A stretch of DNA of 64,000 bases from Hoeflea prorocentri (GCF_027944115.1 NZ_JAPJZI010000001.1:3100001-3164000); one strand, 5' to 3'. Positions 27,352 through 36,733 are shown, counted from the stretch's first letter. Made by a program: numbers and translations. The notes: a model not told the origin generated them from the letters alone.

Positions 27352-28161
27352 ATGATGACCACCGACGCAGCAAAAGCCGGCCAGGTTTCAGGAAGCGCCG
27401 CCGAAATCTACGATGAATTCTTTGTTCCGGCACTGTTCGGGGCCTGGGCTGAACCCTTGTGTACATCCGCTGGCCTGAAATCAGGCCAGTCGGTGCTGGA
27501 TGTGGCATGCGGAACGGGCGCTACGACGCGGGTGGCCGAAACCTTTGTGCAGCCAGGTGGCGCGGCAACGGGACTGGACCGAAATGACGACATGCTTTCC
27601 GTCGCCCGCTCCAAACACACGTCGATCGACTGGCGCTCCGGCATGGCCGAAGCGCTCCCTTTCGATGATGCGACATTCGACGTGGTCCTTTGCCAGTTCG
27701 GATTAATGTTTTTTGAAGACAGGCAAGTAGCTCTGAAAGAGATGCGGCGCGTGGTCCGCCCCGGCGGCACGATTGCGGCTTCCGTCTGGGACAAGGCCGA
27801 GCATTCACCGGGCTATGATGCGATGATCAGGCTCATCGACGACCTGTTCGGCAAAGACCCGGCCGATGCGCTGCGCGCACCCTTCGTGCTCGGCGAGATC
27901 GAAGCACTGGAAAAGGCGCTTTCGGACGGCGGCATGTCCGGTGCGTCAATTGTGACGCAGCACGGCACAGCGCGCTTTCCGTCGATCGAGGAGTGGGCGC
28001 GCCTTGATGTGCGTGGCTGGACGCTTTCGGAGTTTTTCGACGATGCCAGCTTCGAAAAGCTACTCACACACGCCCGGGAAAAACTTGCGAAATTTGCCGG
28101 CCCCGATGGAACGGTGACGTTTGCGGCACCGGTCCACATTGCTGTCTGGTCATCCGAGTAA
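27352..28161 (+). CDS. Class I SAM-dependent methyltransferase
   Basis: This 269-residue protein has a UbiE/Methyltransf_11-type domain: motif I VLDVACGTGATTRVAETF near residue 50, an acidic ribose contact GLDRNDDM, motif II FDVVLCQFGLMFFED and a motif III region RVVRPGGTIAASVW. The acceptor is unknown. Start choice between the adjacent ATGs at 27352 and 27355 is open; GGAGAG precedes both. It is probably the target of the divergent HxlR regulator. Confidence 0.82.
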   Translation: MMTTDAAKAGQVSGSAAEIYDEFFVPALFGAWAEPLCTSAGLKSGQSVLDVACGTGATTRVAETFVQPGGAATGLDRNDDMLSVARSKHTSIDWRSGMAEALPFDDATFDVVLCQFGLMFFEDRQVALKEMRRVVRPGGTIAASVWDKAEHSPGYDAMIRLIDDLFGKDPADALRAPFVLGEIEALEKALSDGGMSGASIVTQHGTARFPSIEEWARLDVRGWTLSEFFDDASFEKLLTHAREKLAKFAGPDGTVTFAAPVHIAVWSSE

Positions 28162-28215
28162 CCGGGAATTACGACCGTGAGGCTGGAACAACTGTCTCCG
28201 GCCTCACGGCTGCTA

Positions 28216-28980
28216 TCAGGTTTCGGTACGCTCCGCCCAGCCGGCAAAGATCTTCTCCAGATAAACGACGACGTAGTAGAGCAGGATGCCGAGCACTGCG
28301 AGTGCGATCAGAACCGCGAACATGAGCGGATAGTCGGCACTGATCTTGCCGCTGTCGAAGAGGTGACCAAGCCCCTTTCCATGCGGTTCGACGATCTCCA
28401 TCAGGTTGGTGCCGATGAAGGCGAGCGTTACCGCCACTTTCAGCGCGCCGAAGAATTCCGGCAGGGTCTTCGGCAGCGCGATTTTCCTGAAAATCGTGAA
28501 CTGGCTGGCGCCGAGGGATTTCAGGATATCGCGATATTCGGGCTCAAGGGTCGACAGACCAATGGAGATCGAAACGGCAATCGGAAAGAATGAAATCAGG
28601 AACGCGATAAGGATCGTGTTCATGTCGTGTGCACCGACAAACATCAGCGCAATCACCGGAACGACGGTTGCCTTCGGTATGGCGTTAAAGCCCACGAGCA
28701 GCGGGTAGAGCCCCTCGCGCGCGGTGCGGGAGAATCCCATGATCATGCCGATGAGCGTTCCGGCCACAACCGCGAGCAACAAGCCGGCGACCGTGCGCCA
28801 AAGCGTTTGCCAGCCATATTCGAGGAAAAGCCAGCGGAACTTCCAGAAAGCCGGGCCAAGGTCCGACGGCGATGCCATCTTGTAGTCCGGCCAGCCATTG
28901 ACCCAGACCAACCATTCCCAGAACAGAAGAAACAGGAGGATGGCAACCACGGGAATCGCGATTTTGCGCATGGTATTCAT
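28216..28980 (-). CDS. ABC transporter permease (SsuC/TauC/ThiX-like)
   Basis: This 254-residue protein has six predicted membrane helices. The BPD-transport motif region is DILKSLGASQFTIFRKIALPKTLPEFFGAL near residue 150. It resembles permeases of nitrate/sulfonate/pyrimidine importers. It overlaps the ATPase stop by one base (TAATG). Location beside xdhABC suggests import of a purine-related or other heterocyclic nitrogen source, which is an inference from context only. Confidence 0.88.
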   Translation of the reverse strand: MNTMRKIAIPVVAILLFLLFWEWLVWVNGWPDYKMASPSDLGPAFWKFRWLFLEYGWQTLWRTVAGLLLAVVAGTLIGMIMGFSRTAREGLYPLLVGFNAIPKATVVPVIALMFVGAHDMNTILIAFLISFFPIAVSISIGLSTLEPEYRDILKSLGASQFTIFRKIALPKTLPEFFGALKVAVTLAFIGTNLMEIVEPHGKGLGHLFDSGKISADYPLMFAVLIALAVLGILLYYVVVYLEKIFAGWAERTET

Positions 28981-29774
28981 TATGCCGCCTCCACGTCCCG
29001 CCCCTGCGCAATCTGGATCTGATGGCGTAATTCAGCCAACATTTCCGTCGCGGCGGGCGTATAGAGATCGTCGAGCGTGCGGTCCGGACCGAAGGGAACG
29101 TCCAGGAGAAACTGCGTGGTTGCGGGTCGGCCGGAAAGCACGACAACCTCATTTGCCAGGAAGACCGATTCGCGCAGATCATGGGTGATCAGAAGGCAGG
29201 TGAACTCCTCCTGATGGCGCAAATCATGCATGATCTGCCAAAGATCCTCGCGGGTGAAAGCATCCAGCGCGCCGAAGGGTTCGTCCAGGATCAGCACTTC
29301 CGGCCGGTGCACCAGCGCCCGGCACAGGGACGCCCTTTGACGCATGCCGCCGGAAAGTTCGGAGGGTTTCTTGTCTTCAAAACCCTCAAGCCCGACAAGC
29401 GCCAGAAGTTCCTCGGCCCGGTCTTCGCGCTGTTTTTGCGAAAGGCTGTTGGGAACGATCTCAAGAGGAAGCAGGACATTTTGCAAAATGTTGCGCCACT
29501 CGAGCAGCACCGGGTTCTGAAACGCCATGCCGACGGTGGAACGCGGTGACTTGACCAGTTCCCCACCGAGCCAGACTTCTCCCTCATCGGGAAACATCAG
29601 CCCGGCAATCAAGCGCGTCAGCGTTGACTTGCCGCATCCCGAAGGCCCGACGACAGCGGTAAAGGTACCCTTTTGAACCGAGATGTTGAGGTTATTGAGG
29701 ACCGGCAGCGGGCCGTCATCCGTCATATAGGCATGGGTCACGCCCCGCAGCGCGATTTGAGGTTCGTCTGTCAT
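28980..29774 (-). CDS. ABC transporter ATP-binding protein (SsuB/TauB-like)
   Basis: This 264-residue ATPase has Walker A GPSGCGKSTL, Q-loop VGMAFQNPVLL, signature LSGGMRQRASLCRAL, Walker B VLILDEPFGALD and the switch His in LLITHDLRES. It energises the importer with the permease downstream and the binding protein upstream. A stem-loop lies in the 60-base gap between it and the binding-protein gene. Confidence 0.92.
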   Translation of the reverse strand: MTDEPQIALRGVTHAYMTDDGPLPVLNNLNISVQKGTFTAVVGPSGCGKSTLTRLIAGLMFPDEGEVWLGGELVKSPRSTVGMAFQNPVLLEWRNILQNVLLPLEIVPNSLSQKQREDRAEELLALVGLEGFEDKKPSELSGGMRQRASLCRALVHRPEVLILDEPFGALDAFTREDLWQIMHDLRHQEEFTCLLITHDLRESVFLANEVVVLSGRPATTQFLLDVPFGPDRTLDDLYTPAATEMLAELRHQIQIAQGRDVEAA

Positions 29775-29795
29775 GGAATTCCATCAACCCGAATG

Positions 29796-29820
29796 AAAAG
29801 GCGGGATAAACCCGCCTTTT
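29796..29820 (-). terminator. Hairpin between binding-protein and ATPase genes
   Basis: AAAAGGCGGG/CCCGCCTTTT forms a perfect 10-bp stem with a 5-base loop, and has a T tract on both strands. It follows the binding-protein gene on the reverse strand, so part of the transcript may stop here. That gives more binding protein than ATPase and permease, a common pattern in ABC importers. Confidence 0.75.
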
Positions 29821-29834
29821 GTTGATTTATACGG

Positions 29835-30842
29835 CTACTTCAGCGCAAGACTGCCGTCCGTCGGCAGGTACTCGCTGGAGAAGATCACCGCCATATCGGG
29901 CTCATTCTGGAACTCGTAGTTTTCCGCCAGCTGCTTCATGGCCTTTTCCATGCGCGCCTGATCGACGCTGCCGATACCGTTGGCCTTGGTGTAATCGGTG
30001 ACGACATTGGCATCGATTGCCAATTGCAGGCGACGCTCTTCAAGCGCCGCGTCAGCAGCCGGGTTGCGCTTCTTGACCATTTCCGCGCCAGCGGCCGGAT
30101 CGGCGATCACGTCGTTCCAGCCCTTGGCGACAGCGCGCAGGAAACCGGTGACAGCCTCCGGGTTTTCCTTGGCGAAATCGGTATTGACGACGATGGCGTT
30201 GCCATAGAGCTCAAGGCCATGGTCGGCCATCAGGATCACCTTGATGTCTTCTTCGGGAATACCGAGCCGGACAAGGTTGAGATAGCTGGAGAACGAAAAG
30301 CCGGTGATTGCATCTACATTGCCGTCGGCAAGCATGGGTTCGCGTGTGGGAAAGCCCACCGGCTCGACCGTTATCTTGCTGACATCAAGGTCGTTGACGG
30401 TCGCAAAGGCCGGGAACTGCGCCCAGGCGCCATCCGGCGGAGGCGCTCCAAGGCGCTTGCCTTCCAGATCCTTTGGAGCGCTGACACCCAGGGACTCGCG
30501 TCCGATCACCGCAAAAGGCGGCTTGTCATAGATCATCATCACGGCCTGAACCGGAGCACCGGGGTTCTGGTCCAGAAACTTGATCAGGCTGTTGATGTCG
30601 GCAAAACCGATGGGAAAAGCGCCCGTTGCGATCTTCGGTATCGCGTCCAGCGAGCCCTTGCCGGCGCTGATCTCGACCTCAAGGCCTTCTTCGGCGAAGT
30701 GGCCGTTGTCAATCGCGGCAAAATAGGCAGCGCTCGGCCCCTCGAATTTCCAATCGAGCGCGAAAGGCATTTTTGTCTGTGCTGCCGCCTGGGTCAGCAG
30801 CCCTGCCGCGAACAGGAGCGACAATGCGATTCTGTTAAACAT
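29835..30842 (-). CDS. ABC transporter substrate-binding protein (NMT1/SsuA-like)
   Basis: This 335-residue periplasmic protein has a signal peptide (FNRIALSLLFAAGLLTQAAA, cleaved before QTK) and an NMT1/THI5-like domain (ALDWKFEGPSAAYFAAIDNGHFAEEGLEV). That family binds pyrimidine precursors, sulfonates, nitrate and related small molecules. The ATG at 30842 is used because the longer frame adds no signal-peptide logic. It is divergent from xdhA across a 324-base gap and probably serves the same purine or heterocycle catabolism. Confidence 0.88.
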   Translation of the reverse strand: MFNRIALSLLFAAGLLTQAAAQTKMPFALDWKFEGPSAAYFAAIDNGHFAEEGLEVEISAGKGSLDAIPKIATGAFPIGFADINSLIKFLDQNPGAPVQAVMMIYDKPPFAVIGRESLGVSAPKDLEGKRLGAPPPDGAWAQFPAFATVNDLDVSKITVEPVGFPTREPMLADGNVDAITGFSFSSYLNLVRLGIPEEDIKVILMADHGLELYGNAIVVNTDFAKENPEAVTGFLRAVAKGWNDVIADPAAGAEMVKKRNPAADAALEERRLQLAIDANVVTDYTKANGIGSVDQARMEKAMKQLAENYEFQNEPDMAVIFSSEYLPTDGSLALK

Positions 30843-31166
30843 TGATGAGTTCCCTTTATTTTCTTTGGTTGACGGAAAATTATCACACACATTTTCATGC
30901 GATTTTCAAATATTGACTGAAACACTTTGCCGCATCTGCGACAAGCAGGTTCACCCGCCCAGAGGCCGAGGCGATGGATAAGACCTACCTGACCTTTGCG
31001 GTTCGGATAAATACGACCTCCGTATAGGGCAGATTATTTTCAATGGATCCTTGATCGGCGAGCTCGACTTTCCAGCTTTTGTTGAAAGTCTTTTTGCCGC
31101 CGCGCTGGTTTTTTTTGCGCCGGGGGCGGTAGGATGGCCGGCACAAGAATAAGAGGGAGTAATGGC
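30843..31166. other. Divergent regulatory gap, ABC importer and xdhA
   Basis: No gene is seen in these 324 bases. Close to the binding-protein start are the arms GAAAAT (30875-30880) and ATTTTC (30891-30896), with ATTTTC repeated at 30902-30907. They may be an operator for the importer. The xdhA end has GAGGGAG as ribosome site. Confidence 0.4.
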
Positions 31167-32648
31167 ATGGCGAACGCCGTTCGCGACGAACTTCGCTTTA
31201 TACTCAATGCTGAAGTTGTGCATATGCGCGATGTATCGCCGACCCTTACGCTGCTCGACTATCTGCGCCTGCAGCGGCGGCTGACCGGCACCAAGGAGGG
31301 CTGCGCCGAGGGCGATTGCGGCGCCTGCACCGTGCTTGTCGGACGCCTCGGCCATAGCGGGCTTGTTTATGAAACCGTCAACGCCTGTATCCGTTTCATG
31401 GGCTCGCTCGATGCGTGCCACATCGTGACGATCGAGCACCTGGCCGGCGTGAACGGGCAACTGCATCCCGTTCAGCAGGCCATGGTTGATTTCCACGGCT
31501 CGCAATGCGGATTTTGCACGCCCGGCATCGTCATGTCGCTTTATGGGCTGTGGCTGCAGACGCCAAACGCCGATGCGGCGCACATAGAAAAAACCCTTCA
31601 GGGCAATCTGTGCCGCTGCACGGGTTATGAAGCGATCATGGACGCGGCGAAAGCCATGGCCGATGCCGACAATTCCGGCGACAAGCTGATCGTCACGCAC
31701 GACACGATCGCCGCAAAGCTGAAAGAACTGAGTGACGGCATCCGCGTCGATATCGAAACGTCATCAGGGCGCCTCATCGTACCCGGATCAGTCGACGACC
31801 TGGGTGAAATTCTCCAGACCAATCCCGAGGCCACGATCGTCGCCGGGTCGACCGATGTCGGGCTATGGGTGACCAAACATATGCGCGATATCTCGCCGAC
31901 CGTATTCATCAACCACCTGGCTGAATTGCAGGAAATTGCAGAAGACGACGACGGCATTACGCTGGGTGCGGGCGTCACCTACAGCGATGCTTTTGACGCG
32001 ATCTGCGGTACTGCACCCACCATGGGTGATTTGTGGGACCGGATCGGCGGCGAACAGGTACGCAATATGGGCACCGTTGGCGGCAATATCGCCAATGGCT
32101 CGCCCATCGGCGACACCCCGCCGCCGCTGATTGCGCTGGGTGCGCGCGTCACACTTCAAAGCGGCACAGACATACGCACAATCGATCTGGAGGACTTCTT
32201 CATCGACTACGGCAAGCAGGACCGCGCGCCGGGTGAATTCGTCCGCTCGGTTCACATACCGCGCCTTCCTGAGGGAGAGCATTTCGCCGTCTACAAGATT
32301 TCCAAGCGACGGGACGAGGATATCTCCGCGGTCTGCAGCGCATTCCGCGTCGCACTTGATGAAAGCGGTGCGGTCGCTTCGGCCCGCCTCGCCTTCGGAG
32401 GCATGGCCGCAACGCCAAAAAGGGCAAAGGCGGCAGAAAAGGCCTTGACCGGACAGCCTTGGAATGAAGCCACAGTCGATGCTGCCATGGCGGCGCTTCA
32501 GTCGGACTTCACCCCGCTGACCGATTGGCGTGCCTCGGCTGAATACCGCATGCTGGCGACAAAGAACCTGTTGAAACGGTTTTACCTGGAAACCCAGGGG
32601 CAAACGGTGCAAGTGACGCGACACAAACCTGATATGGCGGAGGCTTAA
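31167..32648 (+). CDS. xdhA: Xanthine dehydrogenase small subunit (FeS and FAD domains)
   Basis: This 493-residue subunit oxidises hypoxanthine and xanthine to urate with XdhB. Two [2Fe-2S] sites are visible: the plant-type one in EGCAEGDCGACTVLVG and the helical one in CGFCTPGIVMSLYGLW and GNLCRCTGYEAI. The FAD domain has ATIVAGSTDVGLWVTK and QVRNMGTVGGNIANGSPIGD. The start is the ATG at 31167, seven bases after GAGGGAG. xdhB follows after three bases. Confidence 0.96.
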   Translation: MANAVRDELRFILNAEVVHMRDVSPTLTLLDYLRLQRRLTGTKEGCAEGDCGACTVLVGRLGHSGLVYETVNACIRFMGSLDACHIVTIEHLAGVNGQLHPVQQAMVDFHGSQCGFCTPGIVMSLYGLWLQTPNADAAHIEKTLQGNLCRCTGYEAIMDAAKAMADADNSGDKLIVTHDTIAAKLKELSDGIRVDIETSSGRLIVPGSVDDLGEILQTNPEATIVAGSTDVGLWVTKHMRDISPTVFINHLAELQEIAEDDDGITLGAGVTYSDAFDAICGTAPTMGDLWDRIGGEQVRNMGTVGGNIANGSPIGDTPPPLIALGARVTLQSGTDIRTIDLEDFFIDYGKQDRAPGEFVRSVHIPRLPEGEHFAVYKISKRRDEDISAVCSAFRVALDESGAVASARLAFGGMAATPKRAKAAEKALTGQPWNEATVDAAMAALQSDFTPLTDWRASAEYRMLATKNLLKRFYLETQGQTVQVTRHKPDMAEA

Positions 32649-32651
32649 CGG

Positions 32652-34985
32652 ATGAACGACGCCTCCAACGCGCGCAGCAGTACGGCCATATCCGGCGGCG
32701 TTCATACGCCGCGCCGGCACGATTCAGCCCACAAACACGTCACCGGCACTGCCGAATATATCGATGACATGGCGGAGCCATCCGGCACATTGCACGCCTA
32801 TCTCGGTCTGTCCGAACGGGCAAACGCGGTCATTACATCCATGGATCTCGACGCGGTCCGGGCCGCGCCCGGCGTTGTCGGCGTCCTGACTGCAGCGGAC
32901 ATTCCCGGTGAAAACGACATCAGCCCGACCCACCGTCACGACGAGCCGGTGCTCTCGGACGGCACAAGCGCCTTTTACGGCCAGCCAATCTTCGCGGTGA
33001 TCGCCGAGAGCCGCGATGCGGCCCGCCGGGCGGCGCTCCTTGCCAAGGTCGACTATGAGGACCGTCCGCACCACATCGATGTGGTCAGTGCCGTCGAGGC
33101 CGGATATCCGCACGTCACCGATCCCTTGCAATTGCGCAATGGCGATGCCGAAGGGGCGCTGGCAACGGCGACCAACCGCCTCTCCGGCGAGATGCGCATC
33201 GGCGGGCAGGATCATTTTTATCTCGAGGGCCAGATCGCCTTGGCCGTTCCGGGAGAAGACGACGAGGTGACGGTCTATTCCTCGACGCAGCATCCGAGCG
33301 AGATCCAGCACATGGTGTCTCAGGCTCTCGGAACCGCCTCCAACGCCGTTACGGTGCAGACGCGGCGCATGGGCGGCGGGTTCGGCGGCAAGGAAACGCA
33401 AGGAAACCAGTTCGCGGCAATCGCCGCCATTGCGGCCAAGCGCTACAACCGCGCCGTCAAGATACGCCCCGACCGCGATGACGATATGACGGCCACCGGC
33501 AAACGGCACGATTTCCACGTTACCTATGACGTTGCCTATGATGACAACGGGCGCATCGAGGCGCTTGATGCGGTCTATGCGGCGCGCTGCGGTTTTTCAT
33601 CGGACCTTTCAGGCCCGGTCACGGACCGCGCACTGTTTCACAGCGACAATTGCTATTTCCTGCCGAATGTCAGGCTGCGGTCGCGGCCTATGAAGACCGA
33701 CACCGTCTCCAATACCGCGTTTCGCGGCTTCGGCGGCCCGCAGGGCAAGCTCGGCGGCGAACGTGTTATCGAGGAAATCGCCTACGCGCTCGGCAAGGAC
33801 CCGCTGGAGATACGCAAGGCCAATTTCTACGGCATCGACGAGCGCAATGTGACGCCTTATCATCAGGTCGTCGAGGACAATATCATCCATCGTATCGTCG
33901 ATGAGCTTGAAGCCTCTTCCGACTATCAGGTCCGCCGCAAAGCGGTGCTTGCGCATAACGCGAAAGGCGGCGTCCTGCGCAAGGGCATCTCTCTGACGCC
34001 CGTCAAATTCGGCATCTCGTTTACCGCAACCTGGTTCAACCAGGCCGGCGCCCTCGTCCATATTTATCAGGACGGTTCCATCCACCTGAACCATGGCGGA
34101 ACGGAGATGGGTCAGGGGCTCAACACCAAGGTGGCGCAGGTCGTCGCCGACGAGTTCCAGGTCGATCTCGAAACCATTCGCATCACTGCAACATCGACCG
34201 GCAAGGTCCCGAACACATCGGCGACCGCGGCATCATCCGGCTCCGACCTGAACGGCATGGCGGCAGCCAATGCCTGCGGGCAGATCAAGGCGCGGCTCGT
34301 CGCCTATGCATCCGAGCATTTTGGTGTTCCGGCCGAACAGGTGGTGTTCGTGCCCAACCATGTTCGCGTCGGCAACCAGTTGATCCCCTTCCCCGAACTA
34401 GTCCGGCAAGCCTATACGCACCGTGTGCAGCTTTCCGCAGCGGGCTTTTACAAGACACCGAAAATCCACTGGGACCGCCAGAAGGGCCAGGGCAGGCCAT
34501 TCTTCTACTTTGCCTATGGCGCATCGGTTTCTGAGGTGACAATCGACACGCTGACCGGCGAATACCATGTCGACCGGGTCGACATTCTTCAGGATGTCGG
34601 CAAATCGCTCAACCCGGCCATCGATATGGGACAGGTCCAGGGCGCTTTTGTGCAGGGCATGGGCTGGCTGACGACCGAGGAGCTGTGGTGGGACGACAAT
34701 GGACGGCTGCGCACCCATGCACCCTCCACCTATAAAATCCCCCTCGCCTCCGACAAGCCCAAGGAATTCAATGTCGAGCTCGCCAACTGGTCGACCAACA
34801 AGGAACGGACCATCCGGCGCTCCAAGGCCGTCGGCGAACCGCCCTTCATGCTCGCCAATTCCGTACTTGAGGCATTGTCCATGGCGGTGGCGAGTGTCGC
34901 CGATTATCGCGAATGTCCGCGTCTTGACGCGCCGGCTACACCCGAGCGTATTCTACTCGCCGTCGAGCGGCTGAAGAAGGTTTAG
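32652..34985 (+). CDS. xdhB: Xanthine dehydrogenase large subunit (molybdopterin)
   Basis: This 777-residue subunit carries the molybdenum cofactor and the active site. It shows HVTGTAEYIDDM, GQPIFAVIAES, RRMGGGFGGKETQ, AFRGFGGPQGKL and the late VGEPPFMLANSVLEAL containing the catalytic Glu. The length is that of bacterial XdhB. It lies between xdhA and xdhC with almost no spacing, so the three form one operon. Confidence 0.96.
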   Translation: MNDASNARSSTAISGGVHTPRRHDSAHKHVTGTAEYIDDMAEPSGTLHAYLGLSERANAVITSMDLDAVRAAPGVVGVLTAADIPGENDISPTHRHDEPVLSDGTSAFYGQPIFAVIAESRDAARRAALLAKVDYEDRPHHIDVVSAVEAGYPHVTDPLQLRNGDAEGALATATNRLSGEMRIGGQDHFYLEGQIALAVPGEDDEVTVYSSTQHPSEIQHMVSQALGTASNAVTVQTRRMGGGFGGKETQGNQFAAIAAIAAKRYNRAVKIRPDRDDDMTATGKRHDFHVTYDVAYDDNGRIEALDAVYAARCGFSSDLSGPVTDRALFHSDNCYFLPNVRLRSRPMKTDTVSNTAFRGFGGPQGKLGGERVIEEIAYALGKDPLEIRKANFYGIDERNVTPYHQVVEDNIIHRIVDELEASSDYQVRRKAVLAHNAKGGVLRKGISLTPVKFGISFTATWFNQAGALVHIYQDGSIHLNHGGTEMGQGLNTKVAQVVADEFQVDLETIRITATSTGKVPNTSATAASSGSDLNGMAAANACGQIKARLVAYASEHFGVPAEQVVFVPNHVRVGNQLIPFPELVRQAYTHRVQLSAAGFYKTPKIHWDRQKGQGRPFFYFAYGASVSEVTIDTLTGEYHVDRVDILQDVGKSLNPAIDMGQVQGAFVQGMGWLTTEELWWDDNGRLRTHAPSTYKIPLASDKPKEFNVELANWSTNKERTIRRSKAVGEPPFMLANSVLEALSMAVASVADYRECPRLDAPATPERILLAVERLKKV

Positions 34986-34986
34986 G

Positions 34987-35808
34987 ATGGCGCGCCAGCC
35001 GGCACGACTGAAGCTATTTCTTGAAGACAGCGGAATGGTCGCGCGTGTCAATATTGTCGAGGCAAAGGGTTCCACGCCGCGCGAGGCCGGGACCTGGATG
35101 CTGGTATCGCAAACCGGTCTCTTCGGAACCATCGGCGGCGGGCAACTCGAACTCATGGCGATCAACGAGGCCCGTTCCCTGCTTGCCGGCACTTCCGACA
35201 AGGCGGACATGGACATCCCGCTCGGACCCGAGATCGGCCAGTGTTGCGGCGGGCGTGTGCGCGTTGAGATCGACCGGTTGGACAAGGACAGCATCGCTCA
35301 AATATCCGCGCTGGTGGAAACGGATGATGCCGCCCTGCCGCATGTCTACGTGTTCGGCGCCGGCCATGTCGGGAAGGCGCTGGGAGACGCTCTGAGCCTG
35401 CTTCCTGTCCGCGCACATCTGGTGGAAACGCGGCAAGAAGAACTCGACGGTGCCACGGCAGATGTCGAAAAGCGGCTTGCCGCCATGCCGGAGGAGCTTG
35501 TAAGGCAAGCGCCGCCCCATTCTGCTTTCATCGTGATGACCCATGAGCACGCACTCGATTTCATCATTGTGCGCGAAGCCCTTGCGCGCACCGACACCGC
35601 CTATGTCGGCATGATCGGGTCGAAGACCAAACGCGCGACCTATGTCAGCTGGCACAACAAGGAGGGTGGTGATCCTGATGATTGCGACCGCCTCATCTGC
35701 CCGATTGGCGCCAGCGCTCTTGGCGACAAGCGGCCCGCGGTGATTGCGGCGCTGGTTGCCTGCGAGGTGATGACCGCGCTGAACGTGGCACAGGACAACG
35801 CCTCCTGA
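34987..35808 (+). CDS. xdhC: Xanthine dehydrogenase maturation factor
   Basis: This 273-residue protein inserts sulfurated molybdenum cofactor into XdhB. The N-terminal XdhC/CoxI domain has AKGSTPREAGTWMLV and GTIGGGQLELMAI, and QCCGGRVRVEIDRL follows. The Rossmann-like half has VYVFGAGHVGKALGDAL and YVGMIGSKTKRATYV. It starts two bases after the xdhB stop. Confidence 0.94.
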   Translation: MARQPARLKLFLEDSGMVARVNIVEAKGSTPREAGTWMLVSQTGLFGTIGGGQLELMAINEARSLLAGTSDKADMDIPLGPEIGQCCGGRVRVEIDRLDKDSIAQISALVETDDAALPHVYVFGAGHVGKALGDALSLLPVRAHLVETRQEELDGATADVEKRLAAMPEELVRQAPPHSAFIVMTHEHALDFIIVREALARTDTAYVGMIGSKTKRATYVSWHNKEGGDPDDCDRLICPIGASALGDKRPAVIAALVACEVMTALNVAQDNAS

Positions 35809-35901
35809 TACCGGCCAAGATATTGCCGCAATCCGCCTGCAGACAATCTCCGCAAATCTCACTATACCTACTGATTTCAGAGAGTTATCCGCTTCTAGAA
35901 C

Positions 35902-35917
35902 ATTAACTCGAGTTAAT
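35902..35917. promoter_or_regulatory. Perfect 16-bp palindrome, putative operator
   Basis: ATTAACTCGAGTTAAT reads identically on both strands. It lies 51-66 bases before the small gene at 35968, in its only promoter region. The spacing of TTAA boxes (six bases) is reminiscent of CtrA sites, but the full symmetry fits a dimeric repressor better. Confidence 0.5.
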
Positions 35918-35967
35918 TTGAAGCCGGGCTGGACACCACCACATCGACGTTAAGGACGGATTTGCAA

Positions 35968-36216
35968 ATGGCAAATCCGCTGCAACGAAGAAAGGATGAT
36001 GTCATGCTTAATATTCTTGCACAGCGCCGGATGAAAGCCATTGAAACCGAAATCCGTGGCCTCGTCAGCACCGACCGGTTGAGCGACCGCGAAATCAGCC
36101 GGCTTGAGCGCCTCGACAGCGCGCACAAGTTCTGGAAAGGGCTTTCCAGCCGGGACCGGAAAAAATACGGTGTCAAACCGGTTCCCGCAAAGGTCATAAC
36201 CGCCGCCGCCAGCTAG
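35968..36216 (+). CDS. Small basic hypothetical protein
   Basis: This 82-residue, strongly basic protein is not recognised. The middle (RRMKAIETEIRGLVSTDRLSDREISRLERLDSAHKFWKGL) looks like two amphipathic helices. It has no signal peptide and no membrane segment. The ATG at 35968 follows AAGGACGGA, and the ATG at 36004 follows AAAGGATG; both are possible, giving 82 or 70 residues. It stands alone behind a perfect 16-bp palindrome between xdhC and the usg gene. Confidence 0.55.
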   Translation: MANPLQRRKDDVMLNILAQRRMKAIETEIRGLVSTDRLSDREISRLERLDSAHKFWKGLSSRDRKKYGVKPVPAKVITAAAS

Positions 36217-36237
36217 ATTGCGGCCGGAACTTATGGC

Positions 36238-36507
36238 CTAGTGCAACTTGAGCTCACAGTCGACGTGCCTCCACTCCCCGGGACCGATCAGTCTTTGATG
36301 GGTGAACCGGACGGAGTGGATCGGCCCGTCGAGGTTTTCTTCCCAGAAATCCAGAAATCCGTGCAGTTTCGGAAATTCCGGCGCAAGATCATATTCCTGC
36401 CAGAGATAGGACTGGATCATGGTCCGGAAATCGGGCATGCGGTAGTAGATCTGCGCCGTGGTCAGCCCATGCCCGGTCAGCATCAATTCCAACTCGCTTG
36501 CGCTCAT
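36238..36507 (-). CDS. usg: Usg family protein
   Basis: This 89-residue protein has the alphaproteobacterial Usg pattern: ELMLTGHGLTTAQIYYRMPD, QSYLWQEYDLAPEFPKL and LDFWEENLDGPIHSVRFTHQ. The family is named for its place upstream of trp genes in some species. Its biochemical role is unknown. The ATG at 36507 is preferred to an earlier one because of AGGAGCG in front. It is divergent from the DUF2007-like gene, and a CIRCE element lies in the gap. Confidence 0.85.
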   Translation of the reverse strand: MSASELELMLTGHGLTTAQIYYRMPDFRTMIQSYLWQEYDLAPEFPKLHGFLDFWEENLDGPIHSVRFTHQRLIGPGEWRHVDCELKLH

Positions 36508-36604
36508 TCGCTCCTCCGAACGGGTGTGCAACGAATCACAATTGTCCCTCGATTTTCCGTTCGAGGCAACTTTTGGAAAGAATTTATCTTTTTAAATCAA
36601 ATTG

Positions 36605-36631
36605 TTAGCACTCAAAATGTGCGAGTGCTGA
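36605..36631. promoter_or_regulatory. CIRCE element (HrcA operator)
   Basis: TTAGCACTC-N9-GAGTGCTGA matches the CIRCE consensus TTAGCACTC-N9-GAGTGCTAA at 17 of 18 positions with the exact 9-base spacer. CIRCE normally controls groESL. Here the genes on either side encode a DUF2007-like protein (start 36734) and Usg (start 36507). Confidence 0.8.
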
Positions 36632-36733
36632 CATGCATGACGGGCCGGCATCACGGTCCAAGGAACCAAATGCGGACGACAATCACTCAACTCAGGGCAC
36701 AAAGCACTGTAGACTTGGAGAAAGGGGGGCGGC

